In this document: one piece after another, positions 1 through 10,018 of the stretch
Position numbering within the stretch: position 1 is the stretch's first letter
Layout of the letters: every line of letters starts with the position of its first letter
Assembly (NCBI GenBank): GCA_024516035.1
Contig: CM044958.1
Location: forward strand, 49,145,073-49,209,072
Source of the DNA: Bactericera cockerelli
Taxonomy: Eukaryota; Arthropoda; Insecta; Hemiptera; Triozidae
DNA length: 64,000 bases
Reading direction: 5' to 3'
The notes under the pieces: model-generated
The model's input: the letters and a program-made list of their open reading frames with translations, nothing else
Databases searched by the model: none
What the model was told of the DNA's origin: nothing
Program-made: the position numbers and the translations under genes

Positions 1-99
1 TAGAGAAAGAGAGCGAGAGAGAGAGAGGATAAAGAAAGAGAGAGAGAGGGAAAGAGGAGAGAGAGAGAGGATAGAGAAAGAGAGCGAGAGGATAGAGAG

Positions 100-151
<52 letters not shown>

Positions 152-229
152 GATAGAGAGAGAGAGGATAGAGAAAGAGAGAGAGAGGGTGGAAGAAGAG
201 AGAAAGAGAGAGAGAGAGAGAGAAAGAGC
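1..229. repeat. (GA)n-rich simple repeat
   Basis: Purine-only sequence built of gagaga runs broken by gata and gaaag. It runs in from the left window edge. No gene is visible. The bases from 230 to about 590 are unique-looking AT-rich DNA in which I see nothing. Confidence 0.95.
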
Positions 230-595
230 AGGTGTGCATGACGTGGTGAAATAATGAAATGGAGATAGGTAAGAAGAAGAAGAAGAAGACAAAGGATCAT
301 GCGAAAGAAAAATAAAACTGGCTGTCGAAAGAAAGAAATTGTCTCATTTTTTTACCATAGGTGATTACAGGATGTGCTGGAAGAGTGTTCTGACCTTTAC
401 AAAATGGTTAATCTGCATGATCTATATCACAACGGAGGTTTTACCCTCGATTCGCTGGAAATTGAGTGGGACCGGGAATTAAAAATATTGTAAAGACAGA
501 GTTAGAAGTGCTGAGTCAATCCTCCACTGTCTGGCTGTCATTGTTCACGATGACGCCACCCTATGATGAAAAAATATAAGAGGTGTTACGAGTAA

Positions 596-842
596 GTATT
601 TTATTTAATGTCCTGATAAAGATGGGGGTTTTACCCTCTATTAACTGGGAATCGTACCAGCTACCCACATTAACCTCACCCAGCCTATGTAGGACCCACA
701 TTCAAGTCACCGAGACCGGTAAAATGAGTTTGTGGGAATTGATTTTTATTTGTGAAAAGTGTGTTCCAACCGGGAGTCGAACTAAGGATCTCTGGACTAC
801 GAGCAGAAGCCTCAATCGTTCCGCCACAGACTGGCCCAGTGA
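596..842 (-). mobile_element. SINE family M, tRNA-headed copy M1
   Basis: Read on the minus strand, a tRNA-like head (about 842-750) is followed by the M body (about 735-620). The body has the inverse of 'ctacccacattaacctcac' and 'gggggttttaccctc'. It aligns with copies at 39469-39723 and 49556-49912. The head has a polymerase III A-box-like TGGCGnAAnGnTT and a B-box-like GTTCGACTCCC. Plus-strand open frames here are chance products. Confidence 0.75.
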
Positions 843-851
843 ATTACATTA

Positions 852-1062
852 GGATACACCGCGCGTCAAGTGCGTAAGACGCTAGTCTGGTAATCCAGGT
901 AGCGTAGGGATCCGTTGGTTCGAATCCCACCCAGTGCATGAAATTTTCCTCATTTATTTGAGCATATGACCTCATAATAATAAGACTCTGAGGGCTAGGC
1001 TGTAGAAAATGATTTAAGTATTAACCTCGTCTGGTGGTTACTAAAGAGTATTGTTATTGGGT
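852..1062 (+). mobile_element. SINE family A, copy A1
   Basis: A tRNA-like head (about 855-940) contains 'ctggtaatccaggtagcg' and the B box GGTTCGAATCCC. A shared 3' region follows with 'cataataataagactctga' and a terminal part ending near gtggttac. The same order is found at 30638, 49306 and, inverted, at 48851. The head does not fold into a full cloverleaf by eye, so this is a SINE and not a functional tRNA. Confidence 0.75.
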
Positions 1063-1122
1063 AAGAAATAAATAATGGAGGCTCTTATTCTACCTGCAAA
1101 AAATGTGAAGATTCAATATGCA

Positions 1123-1262
1123 TATTATTATACAACGCTTTATTAGGTATGAATGGACATTATGTAGGTACATGCAAATAATTATTTTACCAATGAAAAC
1201 AATATATACAATAAAATTGAAAAATAATAGAAAATATATAAAACATAAGTCCTAACAATAAC
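1123..1262 (-). mobile_element. Family D 3'-end element, inverted fragment D1a
   Basis: Minus-strand match to the AT-rich tail of family D (cactttattag, then aataattatt). It faces the plus-strand copy D1b, so 1123-1464 is an imperfect inverted pair about 30 bp apart. Family D is about 190 bp and ends in (aat)n, so it may be a 5'-truncated LINE 3' end or a SINE lacking a head. Confidence 0.65.
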
Positions 1263-1290
1263 CCCACTAATACCTCATTTGTACTGTGTA

Positions 1291-1825
1291 AAGGGTTGGG
1301 TGGAAGAGATTGCCATAGGCAATAACCCCGCCCTTTAGTTAGGACATATATTTTTATATATATTTTTCTATTATTTTTCATTTTATATATTGTTTTCATT
1401 TTTTTCATTGTTCAAATAATTATTTGTATTGTACATGTACAATTGTACATATATTGTCCATTTAAGTAGTCACTGTGGCAGAGCGAGTTAGCGCGCTAGG
1501 CATTGCACACATGGTGACCTGGGTTCGATTCCCAGCGGAGGAGGATTTTTTTCTGCTCTGTACTTGAATGTTCGGGGTCCACTCATACCTCGTAAGGAAA
1601 AATGAGTAGCTGCTTTAATGTGAAGCAGCGACCAGTGGCAGAATCTTAGGCAAAATTAATAATACAGGGATATTGTAAATGAAAGTGGTAAAGTCCTATG
1701 ATTCTGCGCTACCCACTAAAAATTGTGACATAATAACACAAAGAAAAAGCATTATTATTATTATTATTATTATATTGTCCATTTATATAATCTAGTAAAA
1801 TGTTGAATAATAATAATGATAATAT
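1291..1825 (+). mobile_element. Family D element D1b, split by a SINE-B insertion
   Basis: It begins with 'gggttgggtggaagagattg', the family D signature, followed by the hairpin attgcc-ata-ggcaat. The element is interrupted at 1465-1771 by SINE B1 and resumes with its own tail from 1772 to about 1825 (aaatgttgaataataataa). D1b is therefore older than the SINE-B insertion. Confidence 0.8.
1465..1771 (+). mobile_element. SINE family B, copy B1, with 14-bp target duplication
   Basis: The tRNA-derived head has A box TGGCAGAGCGAG and B box GGTTCGATTCC (about 1470-1542). A unique body follows (ctgctctgtacttgaatg, then gagtagctgctttaatg). It contains a 13-bp imperfect stem, gcagaatcttagg against cctatgattctgc, and ends in (att)n. 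Perfect 14-bp direct repeats, atattgtccattta, flank it at 1451-1464 and 1772-1785, as expected for LINE-driven target-primed insertion. The exact boundary is clear because the interrupted host element D1b is recognisable. Confidence 0.92.
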
Positions 1826-2208
1826 TAATAAATGACCATACTAAATTTAATTAATTATTTGCCTCAGATTCCATTGGAATCCGAAGCGTCCTCGAGAATC
1901 TAGGGATTACGACTTTAAACGTAAATGAAAAATCGCAATCAACAAGAGTGAAACAGGATCAAGATTGGTTAAAATAGTAAACCATAAATAAAAATGAGAA
2001 GTTTTTCTGTATATTCAAATTTCTTTGATAAGGGGCATGATCATAATGATAAGTGTTTTCTCGACCCTTCAATAGTAAAAGGGGTTTCATCCTTCATTGA
2101 TACTTTATTTATTTAAAAAAAGTATCATGTCTTATAAATGTTTATGGCTTAGAATGAGTCTTCTGTATACAAAAAGAAATAAAACAAATGATTTATTATT
2201 ATTTTTAA

Positions 2209-2262
2209 CTCTATTTTCTTCTATCTCTTTCTCTCTCTCTCTCTCTCTTTTCGTACTCTTTT
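2209..2262. repeat. Short (CT)n tract
   Basis: Pyrimidine run with ctctctctctct. The bases 1826-2208 hold only AT-rich unique-looking DNA. Confidence 0.8.
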
Positions 2263-2299
2263 TTTTCCTTCTCTTAAACTCGCTTTACTAGATCTATGT

Positions 2300-2367
2300 C
2301 GGGACTTGAACCACCGACCTTCATGTTAGGAGACCCTGGGCTATTCGATCCAGCTTCTGAGGTCGGT
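2300..2367 (-). mobile_element. SINE family C head fragment C1
   Basis: Minus-strand match to the family C tRNA-like head: 'gggacttgaaccaccgacct' on the plus strand is the inverse B-box region and tctgaggtcggta the inverse 5' end. The body is not recognised here. Confidence 0.65.
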
Positions 2368-2994
2368 ATGATCCTTGATGCATTCTACGCAAGAGTTTAT
2401 TTACCTGATAACTGATGCGGCTCTCTCGTACTAAATTTCAGATCTTCATAATATTATTATTATTATATTTTTTCCACCAATACTCCAGTATAAGATTAAA
2501 TTTAAAAAAAAAAAATCATGATAAAAACCAGGATTAAAATGATTCAGAGGTCTTTATAATAATACTTATACATATTTTTTTTCAGGATAAAAAAAATCTG
2601 TTTCACCGCAAAAAAATTCACTTAAAAATTATTATAGTTTTCTTGGCGACCTCGTCTCACCCAGAGAGTCTACGTCGGTAAAAAAACACATAAACAATTG
2701 AACCTATGTGTAATCCAATTTATAGGTCATCGCCGACTGTGACATCCTGTATATCCCAAGATATTTTCTTCTTTGAAAAATTGGGATACGTCCCCCCCCC
2801 TCCAAAGCTGTCAGCCCCATTTGACGGTTCACTTGTTTGCTTTTTGCGTACCTGCCTTTTATTTCATTTTTGTTGCGTAGGTATCTTTTCTTTTTTACGA
2901 AACAAGAAAAATTGTGAATCGTCTGTCCCGTTATTTTTGTCAGAAACTGCGAGTTGGAGATGGTAGATAAAGATATATAAGATAGATAGCTATT
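2368..2994. other. No recognised feature
   Basis: AT-rich DNA with A and T homopolymers and a C9 run near 2793. The 86-codon frame at 2706-2966 shows no motif or codon pattern that supports a gene. Confidence 0.5.
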
Positions 2995-3306
2995 TGTGTT
3001 AGTATGTCACAATTTTTGGTGGGTAACACTGACATTACGAGAATTAATGCTAAAATGGCAAATCCCCATGATAAGGAGAATGATCAATGCAAAAAAAAAA
3101 TGCATCAAATCTCCAACCAACCATCATATTCCAACATCAATCTCGGATTGCCGCCAGTCTACAACTACCCTAATTGTCCTCACGAGTCTAGGGTAAGCCC
3201 TGACTTCCAAAGGACAGAGCGGAAAAAAATCCTACCCCGCCGGAATTCGACCCTGGGTCACCTGGAGTGCAAGCCGAGCATGCTAACGCTAGGCCAAGGT
3301 GACTAT
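2995..3306 (-). mobile_element. SINE family B-like divergent copy B2
   Basis: On the minus strand the head at about 3306-3235 reads as TGGCCTAGCGTTAGC (A box) and GGGTCGAATTCC (B box). The inverse of the family B terminus, tgtcacaatttttggtgggt, lies at 3004-3023. The middle is poorly conserved. It abuts SINE E1 head to head. Confidence 0.6.
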
Positions 3307-3307
3307 G

Positions 3308-3530
3308 AGTGCACGAATAGCTCAGTGGTTAAGCACTCGCTTGTCATGCGGAAGGTCCCGGCTTCGAACCCCCGTGCCGACAAAAATTTGTATTATAAAT
3401 TTGGTTACAATTTTTTGTAAGGGATACCCTCCCTTACCCTCCGGTGCGATCGCATAGACCCAGAACTTAATGAGAAATATCGTGTCACTTCTCGCCCATC
3501 AAAGGGGAGGCATACTACGGGATTTAAATT
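3308..3530 (+). mobile_element. SINE family E, copy E1
   Basis: tRNA-like head with A box TAGCTCAGTGGTTAAGC and B box GGCTTCGAACCC, then 'cgtgccgacaaaaatttgta' and 'tttgtaagggatacc'. The distal part resembles the inverse of 52905-52990 (cccatcaaaggggaggcata, then ctacggg). E2 at 15027 and E3 at 52905 share the order. By eye the head is nearer to an Ala/Val/Asp-type tRNA than to the other families. Confidence 0.75.
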
Positions 3531-3532
3531 GG

Positions 3533-3690
3533 GACCATCTACAGAATATCTTCCATATGTTTACAAAATTTCGTCGAAATCCGTTCAATAGTTTCTGAGG
3601 TTTGCGCGTAACAATGTTTTTTTAACCGACAGACGGACACAAAACCAAAGTTGCTCGGGAGGTTATGAAACGTCCACAATTATGAAAAAA
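3533..3690 (+). repeat. Dispersed repeat R, copy 1
   Basis: The order 'tttcgtcgaaatccgtt', 'tttgcgcgtaaca', cagacggacac, accaaagttgctcgg is repeated at 9640-9785. The wording resembles the sequence near Helitron-like or LINE termini in insects, but I cannot assign a class. Confidence 0.6.
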
Positions 3691-4165
3691 AAATAAAATC
3701 AGAGAAAAAATACATATATTATTATCTTTTACAAAAACTTATCGAAAGTAATTTATCGAAAGTAAAAGCACCATTTTACACTGTTTTCCCAGTTTTGTCC
3801 TATGGTTGCAAATATAGTATACCTAGTAGTCCTTTATTTAGACTGTCGGCTCGAGACAGGGAGTCCCATTAAGCTAACAGTTTTGCAGTTAAAAAAAGTT
3901 CAGAAATAACAGAATCACTGAAACAGAAAATTGACCCATTCAAATTGCTCCTACACCTCATGAAGCAATATTACGTGGAAATCGATGTTTCGCAAAAAAA
4001 AAAAAAAGGAAAAAGAGAAGAATAAATAAAGGGAGCGTCCCCACCTTTTTTCTGGCATTGAAAAAGGCAAGTTCAAAAGATAAAATAAATAAAAAAATAT
4101 TGTTCAACTCAAAAAGCAAAAGTCAAATGAATTTGTCAAATAAAATATTGATAAAAAAGGTAAAA
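3691..4165. other. No recognised feature
   Basis: AT-rich DNA with A-runs at 3995-4006 and elsewhere. The frame that starts at 4058 owes its length to the following pyrimidine tract. Confidence 0.5.
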
Positions 4166-4167
4166 CA

Positions 4168-4706
4168 AGCTTTTGCCTCTCTTCCCTTCTCTGCCTTCCC
4201 CCTATTCTATAATTCCTCTTTCTCTCTTTTTCTCTCTCTTTCGCCGTCTCTCCTTCTTCTCTTTTTTCATCTCTTCTCTTATCTGCATTGCCTCATCTAT
4301 ATTTCCTCTTTCCCTCTTCCTCTCTCCCTCTCTCCCTCTCTCCTTTTCCCTCTGTCTTCCCTATTCTATATTTCCTCTATCCCTCTTCCTCTCTCCTATT
4401 TCTTCCTTCTCTTCTCTGCCTTTCCTCATCTATATTTCCTCTCTCTTCTTTCCTTTCTCTTTCTTTTCCTTTATCTCTTTTATATCTCTTTCTTTCTTCC
4501 CTCTATCTTTATTTCTCTTTCTTACCCTTTTTCTGTCTCTCCCTTATCTCTCTCTTCACTATATTTCTATTGCTCTCACACTCTTTCTGTCTATGTATAT
4601 ATATCTCTCGACTCCCCTAAACTCCTTCTCTCTTTCTTTTACCATCTCTTTTCCTCTTTCTCTTTTTCTTTCTCTCTCTCTATCACATTGACCCCCCCCC
4701 CCCCAA
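4168..4706. repeat. Polypyrimidine tract with terminal poly-C
   Basis: About 530 bp of C/T with a loose imperfect repeat (ctctctccctctctcc, cctctatatttcctct). It ends in a C run with one break near 4691-4706. Three overlapping plus-strand frames rich in Ser, Leu, Phe and Pro are artefacts of the lack of purines, so stop codons are rare. Confidence 0.9.
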
Positions 4707-4885
4707 ACCCCCAACCTAATCTCTCATGGGCAAACTCTTCCACAAGTTAATGTTGGAGTTATAAACGAATCTCTGCGAGGAAGGAGGGTCAAGATTTATA
4801 ATCTTCCAGTAATTTTCCGAAAGGTCCCTTCTCATCCTGATCTGGACAAGAAAACTCTTCTGTGGGGAAGAAAATTGATTTGGCA

Positions 4886-5058
4886 TTATTATTATTATTC
4901 AACACTTTATTAGATATGAATGAACATATTATGTACAATACAAATAATTATTTTAACAGTAATAAAAATGGAACAATATATACAAAAAGAATAGGAACAT
5001 ATTGAGTCCTAACTAAAGGGCGGGGTTATTGCCTATGGCAATCTCTTCCACCCAACCC
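4886..5058 (-). mobile_element. Family D element D2
   Basis: Minus-strand copy. The plus strand shows (att)n, then caacactttattag, then gggcggggttattgccta and atggcaatctcttccaccca. The hairpin attgcc-ata-ggcaat is intact. The simple-repeat tail is at the low-coordinate end. Confidence 0.8.
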
Positions 5059-5140
5059 ATTGGCACCCAACCCATTCTCACTCTCTATAAGAAGACGTGC
5101 TGGGTGCTTTACGTGTAGCACCTACTCACAAAGACAACTG

Positions 5141-5420
5141 ACCTCAGTAGCTGATCGATAAAGCAGCGAACTTGTAACCTGAGGTCGGTGGTTCCAGTCC
5201 CAAGTTCAGCAAAGATTTTGGGCGGAATTAATAGACGTTTTTGTAATACCTCTATGACGCTAGGTCAGGGATTGCGTACTGTGTAAGATAGGGAAAACCG
5301 ACGCTTAGCAATGACTTGTGATATGTAATTTGTCTATTAATTTCGCCCTTAGTGCAAGTATGAGTAGTTGTGACATCACACAAAGTGATTATTACAATCA
5401 TGATAACTTTTGGGTGTTTT
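5141..5420 (+). mobile_element. SINE family C, copy C2, interrupted by a small MITE
   Basis: The head has 'gacctcagtagctgatcgat' and B-box region GGTGGTTCCAGTCCC. After cagcaaagatttt the element is interrupted by 129 bp (5220-5348), then resumes with gagtagttgtgacatcac and aaagtgattattacaa, the family C tail. Confidence 0.8.
5220..5348. mobile_element. 129-bp MITE-like insertion with 17-bp terminal inverted repeats
   Basis: It starts gggcggaattaatagac and ends gtctattaatttcgccc, which are inverse complements with one mismatch. It sits inside SINE C2, so both boundaries can be inferred from uninterrupted family C copies. There is no coding capacity. The target duplication cannot be told apart from the local T run. 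Confidence 0.75.
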
Positions 5421-6185
5421 ACAATGTTTGGGTAGGTAGTTACTTATTTGAATAACGCATAGTCGCGGCATTACTAGAGTAAATTGAAAAGGTGAATTTG
5501 TAAAGTGAAAGGTATTTGACCAACTTAACTTTATTTAAAGAGTGCGTTTGTATGTTAGAACATGTATAAGAATCAGAGAAAAAAAGCACTGCCAATTGCG
5601 GACACAATACTTCCTCGTGATTGCTTCACATTGTAAACACGTGCCAATTTTGAGATTTTATAGAAAATTACTTGTATTTGTTTTATATGGTAGAATATCG
5701 TCTTTTCTACAATCTGAATTCCACAAAAAATTCTGTATCGGCAAGTCGTGGTCCTTATTTTTTTACTTTTTTGTCCAAAATTTCGGATTTTCTTAAATAT
5801 CAGAGTCAAATTATAATTAATAAATATAAATAACCTATGTGAAACAATAATATGTGAAAAATTAATGGCTGTGTACCAGCTCAAGTGTTGACAAATTGTT
5901 CTGCTGGCCTTGTTTATTTATTAAGTACCAAGGGTTCTCCAAAAAAAGTACCAATAAAAACTTATAATTATGATGCAAAACTGGTATGAGAGAAAATCAT
6001 GCTTTGCAGGGAAACAGCCATCACTTACAATGGGCTGTGTTTATGAACTAAGATCAGATAAATTAATAATTTTATTTTTTCAATACTTCTGGGTATAATT
6101 TGTCTTCACCTAGTCTTGAAGTCAGGAGCCGCCGCTGCTTTGTTGTAAAAAAAGGAAGGATCTCCTGTGAAAAGTTTACTTTCCA
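5421..6185. other. Mostly unassigned DNA with one dispersed fragment
   Basis: The stretch near 5585-5635 (cactgccaattgcggacaca, then atacttcctcgtgattg) recurs at about 9468-9510, so it is repeat-derived. Opposed open frames of 84 and 103 codons here overlap on both strands and have no recognised motif. I call neither. Confidence 0.5.
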
Positions 6186-6189
6186 TCTA

Positions 6190-6583
6190 GCTCTCACTTC
6201 TTCTACTCTTATTTCCCACTCCCTCTCTCCCCCCCCTCTCTCTCTTTCTCTCTCTCTCTCTATCCCCTCTACCTCTCCCTCATTCTCTCTCTCTTCTCTC
6301 TCTCTCTCTCTATCCCCTCTACCCCTCCCTCATTCTCTCTATTTCTCTCTCTTTATCCCTCACATTCCTAACACACACACATCTTCCTGCTTCCCCCTCT
6401 TTCTCTCCCAATATTCTTCTCTATTTTTTGACCCTCCAATTTTACCTCCCCCCCCCCACCCCCTCCTTTCTACCTGTTCTCCCCCCTTCCACCTCTCCTT
6501 CTCTCTATCTTTATTCTCCTCCCCTCTAATCCCCCCCGGAAAATTTCATCCTATATCCCATGCTGTTATTTCATTTACATACC

Positions 6584-6619
<36 letters not shown>

Positions 6620-6760
6620 TCGCTCTCTCTTCCTATCTCTCTCTCTTCCTATCTCTCTCTCTTCCTTCTCTCTTTCTATCTCTCTTCCCTCTCTCTACTT
6701 TTTCCTCTCTCTCTCTCTCTCATCAGGGAAAAGCTCTCTGTCTCTCTCTACCTATTCCTC
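6190..6760. repeat. Polypyrimidine tract
   Basis: (CT)n with a repeated phrase tatcccctctacc(t/c)ctccc at about 6260 and 6312, and C runs near 6448 and 6482. The frames read through it are artefacts. The flank 6790-7096 has no recognised feature. Confidence 0.9.
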
Positions 6761-7096
6761 CGGGTAATATTACTCAAATCTAGAGACACATGAAAACAAG
6801 TAATTTTAAAAAGGGAATATAGAGAGACAAGGAGAGAGGGGAGGGGCGGGAAGAACAAGGGTTAGACTGGGACCAAACTTGATTAAAATTTTAATTCAGT
6901 CGTGAAAGGAGAGCATTAAAAAGTGAAATTATTTCTCGTGAAACAAAATATTATCCAAAGCCCTGCCCAGCCTACCGTGGGAAGGAAGGTGTAAGAGGGA
7001 AGGTAGGCCTCCTATCTGCAGTTCCTTTTCCTCAAATCGAGTTACAAGAAGATAATAATAATTCCGTGTCCATGAAATAGGCACAGATACCTATAT

Positions 7097-7151
7097 CACG
7101 GTGGTGAGAGGATTATATGGACGCCCAGATCCAATGTCCAGGCTCTTTCAA
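7097..7151 (+). repeat. Left member of inverted pair flanking the 27-bp array
   Basis: The segment cacggtggtgagaggatta, then ggacgcccagatccaatgtc, matches the inverse of 9331-9384. A third, more diverged copy lies at about 48470-48522 without an array. Confidence 0.7.
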
Positions 7152-7154
7152 CTC

Positions 7155-7262
7155 CATTGATTCTCTTTGGTTTGAATGTCCTGATTTCAGATAGTCAGGT
7201 TTTACCCTCCATTCCCTGAAAGTTGTACCAGCTACCCACATTAACCTCACCTGGCCTGGGAA
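7155..7262 (-). mobile_element. SINE family M body fragment M2
   Basis: The plus strand reads gattctctttggtttgaatg, ggttttaccctccattccct, then 'agctacccacattaacctca'. These are the inverse M body and distal module. No head is recognised. Confidence 0.7.
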
Positions 7263-7291
7263 TTCCTTACCATAGAAGATAATTTTTTTAG

Positions 7292-7596
7292 GTGATGCAG
7301 GAGCTTCTCAAAAAAAAAAAAAAAATTGTGGGTAGCAGAGCATCATTAGGATGTCTCTTTTTCTTTTCTGAACACTTCACTGCTTCATTTTTTTTGCTTT
7401 CCCTTCCCTCCTATTTCCCCTCACTCCTATTTTCCTTCCCCCCCTCCCCCCGCCCTCCTCCCTATCTCTTTCCATGTAATCGAGATTTTGTTTCACTGGT
7501 GTCTTCATGTTCCTGATTAATTATCATCTATCCCCCGTCATGGTATTGCATTATATTTTTAAGCCCTCCTAAGAGAATTTTTAATTAACAGCAAAC
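7292..7596. other. A15 run, pyrimidine tract and AT-rich spacer
   Basis: A homopolymer at about 7310-7325 is followed by a C/T-rich patch to about 7475 and an AT-rich spacer. I see no gene. Confidence 0.6.
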
Positions 7597-9325
7597 CATG
7601 TGTCGGGGAGAGAGTGGTTCAATAGTGTGCCGGGGAGTGAGTGGTTCATTAGTGTACCGGGAAGTGAGTGGTACAATAGTGTACCGGGAGTGAGTGGTTC
7701 ATTAGTGTACCGGGAAGTGAGTGGTACAATAGTGTACCGGGGAGTGAGTGGTTCAATAGTGTACCGGGGACTGAGTGGTTCAATAGTGTGCCGGGGACTG
7801 AGTGGTTCAATAGTGTGCCGGGGAGTGAGTGGTTCAATAGAATGCCGGGAGTGAGTGGTTCAGTAGTGTACCGGGGACTGAGTGGTTCAATAGTGTGCCG
7901 GGGACTGAGTGGTTCAATAGTGTGCCGGGGAGTGAGTGGTTCAATAGAATGCCGGGGAGTGAGTGGTTCAATAGTGTGCCGGGGAGTGAGTGGTACAATA
8001 GTGTGCCGGGGACTGAGTGGTTCAATAGTGTGCCGGGGAGTGAGTGGTTCAATAGTGTGCCGGGGAGTGAGTGGTACAATAGTGTGCCGGGGACTGAGTG
8101 GTTCAATAGTGTGCCGGGGAGTGAGTGGTTCAATAGAATGCCGGGGAGTGAGTGGTTCAATAGTGTGCCGGGGAGTGAGTGGTACAATAGTGTGCCGGGG
8201 AGTGAGTGGTTCAATAGTGTGCCGGGGAGTGAGTGGTTCAATAGAGTGCCGGGGAGTGAGTGGTTCAATAGTGTACCGGGGAGTGAGTGGTACAATAGTG
8301 TGCCGGGGACTGAGTGGTTCAATAGTGTGCCGGGGACTGAGTGGTTCAATAGTGTACCGGGGAGTGAGTGGTACAATATGTACAGGGGAGTGAGTGGTAC
8401 AATAGTGTACAGGGGAGTGAGTGGTTCAATAGTGTACAGGGGACTGAGTGGTTCAATAGTGTACAGGGGAGTGAGTGGTACAATAGTGGTGCCGGGGAGT
8501 GAGTGGTACAATAGTGTACAGGGGAGTGAGTGGTACAATAGTGTACAGGGGAGTGAGTGGTTCAATAGTGTACAGGGGACTGAGTGGTTCAATAGTGTAC
8601 AGGGGAGTGAGTGGTACAATAGTGTGCCGGGAGTGAGTGGTACAATAGTGTACAGGGGAGTGAGTGGTACAATAGTGTACAGGGAGTGAGTGGTACAATA
8701 GTGTACAGGGGACTGAGTGGTTCAATAGTGTACAGGGGAGTGAGTGGTACAATAGTGTGCCGGGGAGTGAGTGGTTCAATAGTGTACAGGGGAGTGAGTG
8801 GTACAATAGTGTGCCGGGGAGTGAGTGGTTCAATAGTGTACAGGGGAGTGAGTGGTTCAGTAGTGTACAGGGGAGTGAGTGGTACAATAGTGTGCCGGGG
8901 AGTGAGTGGTTTAATAGTGTGCCGGGAGTGAGTGGTTCAATAGAATGCCGGGGAGTGAGTGGTTTAATAGTGTGCCGGGAGTGAGTGGTTCAATAGAATG
9001 CCGGGGAGTGAGTGGTACAATAGTGTACAGGGGACTGAGTGGTTCAATAGTGTACAGGGGAGTGAGTGGTACAATAGTGTGCCGGGAGTGAGTGGTTCAA
9101 TAGTGTACAGGGGAGTGAGTGGTTCAATAGTGTACAGGGGAGTGAGTGGTACAATAGTGTGCCGGGGAGTGAGTGGTTCAATAGTGTGCCGGGGAGTGAG
9201 TGGTTCAATAGTGTGCCGGGGAGTGAGTGGTTCAATAGAATGCCGGGGAGTGAGTGGTTTAATAGTGTGCCGGGAGTGAGTGGTTCAATAGAATGCCGGG
9301 GAGTGAGTGGTTCAATAGTTTACCG
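7597..9325 (+). repeat. 27-bp minisatellite, about 64 units
   Basis: The unit is 27 bp, e.g. ggggagtgagtggttcaata followed by gtgtgcc. The period was checked between 7981 and 8008. Variable sites are ttc/tac, agtg/actg, and tgccgggg/taccgggg/tacagggg/aatgccgggg. The acagggg type dominates from about 8375 to 8880. A two-unit higher-order block with tttaatagtg repeats at about 8901, 8954 and 9247. Because 27 is nine codons and the unit lacks stops in several frames, frames of 60-264 codons exist on both strands (repeat peptides such as PGSEWFNSV and HSLPGTLLN). No gene is supported. Confidence 0.97.
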
Positions 9326-9330
9326 GGTAG

Positions 9331-9384
9331 GACAGGAGCCTAGACATTGGATCTAGGTGTCCATAATATCCTTCCACCACCGTG
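9331..9384 (-). repeat. Right member of inverted pair flanking the 27-bp array
   Basis: The segment gacaggagcctagacattgg, then atctaggtgtccataat and ccaccaccgtg, is the inverse of 7097-7151. The two flanks point toward each other around the array. Confidence 0.7.
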
Positions 9385-9639
9385 ACAGTCGTGACAAATA
9401 ATTAAAAAAGGTTTCGTGACCTCACGAAATCATTAGCTTGGCGTGAAAAAAATGTTCGAAATAAATACACTGCCAATTATGGACACAGTACTTCCTCATA
9501 ATTGGTTCACACCTGGTAATTTTGGTTCCCAGTTTCTTAAATATCAATGATCAAACATATTTTATTAAATAATATTTGCTAATGTACTTTCTCTATCAAC
9601 AAGAAATGCTAGTGCGACGTTGATGAAATTAAATTTGAA

Positions 9640-9785
9640 CAGTACGTCTCCTAATTTCGTCGAAATCCGTTTAGTAGTTTTTGAGATTTTTGCGTTACAG
9701 GGAATGTATTTAACAGACCGACAGACAGACAGACGACACTAAACCAAAGTTGCTCAGGTTATCCAGAAATATGAAAAAAAATCGG
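9640..9785 (+). repeat. Dispersed repeat R, copy 2
   Basis: Same order of phrases as at 3533-3690: atttcgtcgaaatccgttt, tttgcgttaca, a short (cagacaga)n, then accaaagttgctcagg. The (gaca) stretch is expanded here. Confidence 0.6.
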
Positions 9786-9828
9786 ACCAAAAAAATATTT
9801 ATTTTTTTACAAAGTCGAACACCATAAT

Positions 9829-10018
9829 AGGGTTGGGTGGAACAGATTGCCATAGGCAATAACCCCGCCCTTTTGGGTAAGACATATGTATATATTTCTA
9901 TTATTTTCCCTTTTTATTGTATAATATGTTGTTTCCATTTTTTCATTGTTATAATAATTATTTGTACTCTACATATTATTAAGTCTTTTAATCTAATAAA
10001 GTGTTTAATAATAATAAT
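9829..10018 (+). mobile_element. Family D element D3
   Basis: It starts with gggttgggtggaacagattg, has the hairpin attgcc-ata-ggcaat and ccccgccctt, and ends in a tail aagtgtttaataataataat. It is a full-looking family D copy of about 190 bp. Confidence 0.85.

Noticed and set aside
855..940. A functional tRNA gene
   Set aside because: A and B boxes are present, but the acceptor ends do not pair, a shared SINE tail follows, and several diverged copies exist. The same applies to all tRNA-like heads listed.
4058..4750. 230-codon Ser/Leu/Phe frame resembling a membrane protein
   Set aside because: It is a pyrimidine tract read through, with two other overlapping frames equally open.
5542..5884. 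Opposed 84- and 103-codon frames
   Set aside because: Both strands are open over the same AT-rich bases, and part of the sequence is repeated at 9468. No domain.
7788..8689. Overlapping 201-264 codon frames of a PGSEWFNSV or HSLPGTLLN repeat protein
   Set aside because: The 27-bp unit has no stop in several frames on both strands, so length alone means nothing. There is no start context, signal or unique flanking domain.
7597..9325. CRISPR array
   Set aside because: Direct repeats without unique spacers, in an animal-type genome. It is a minisatellite.
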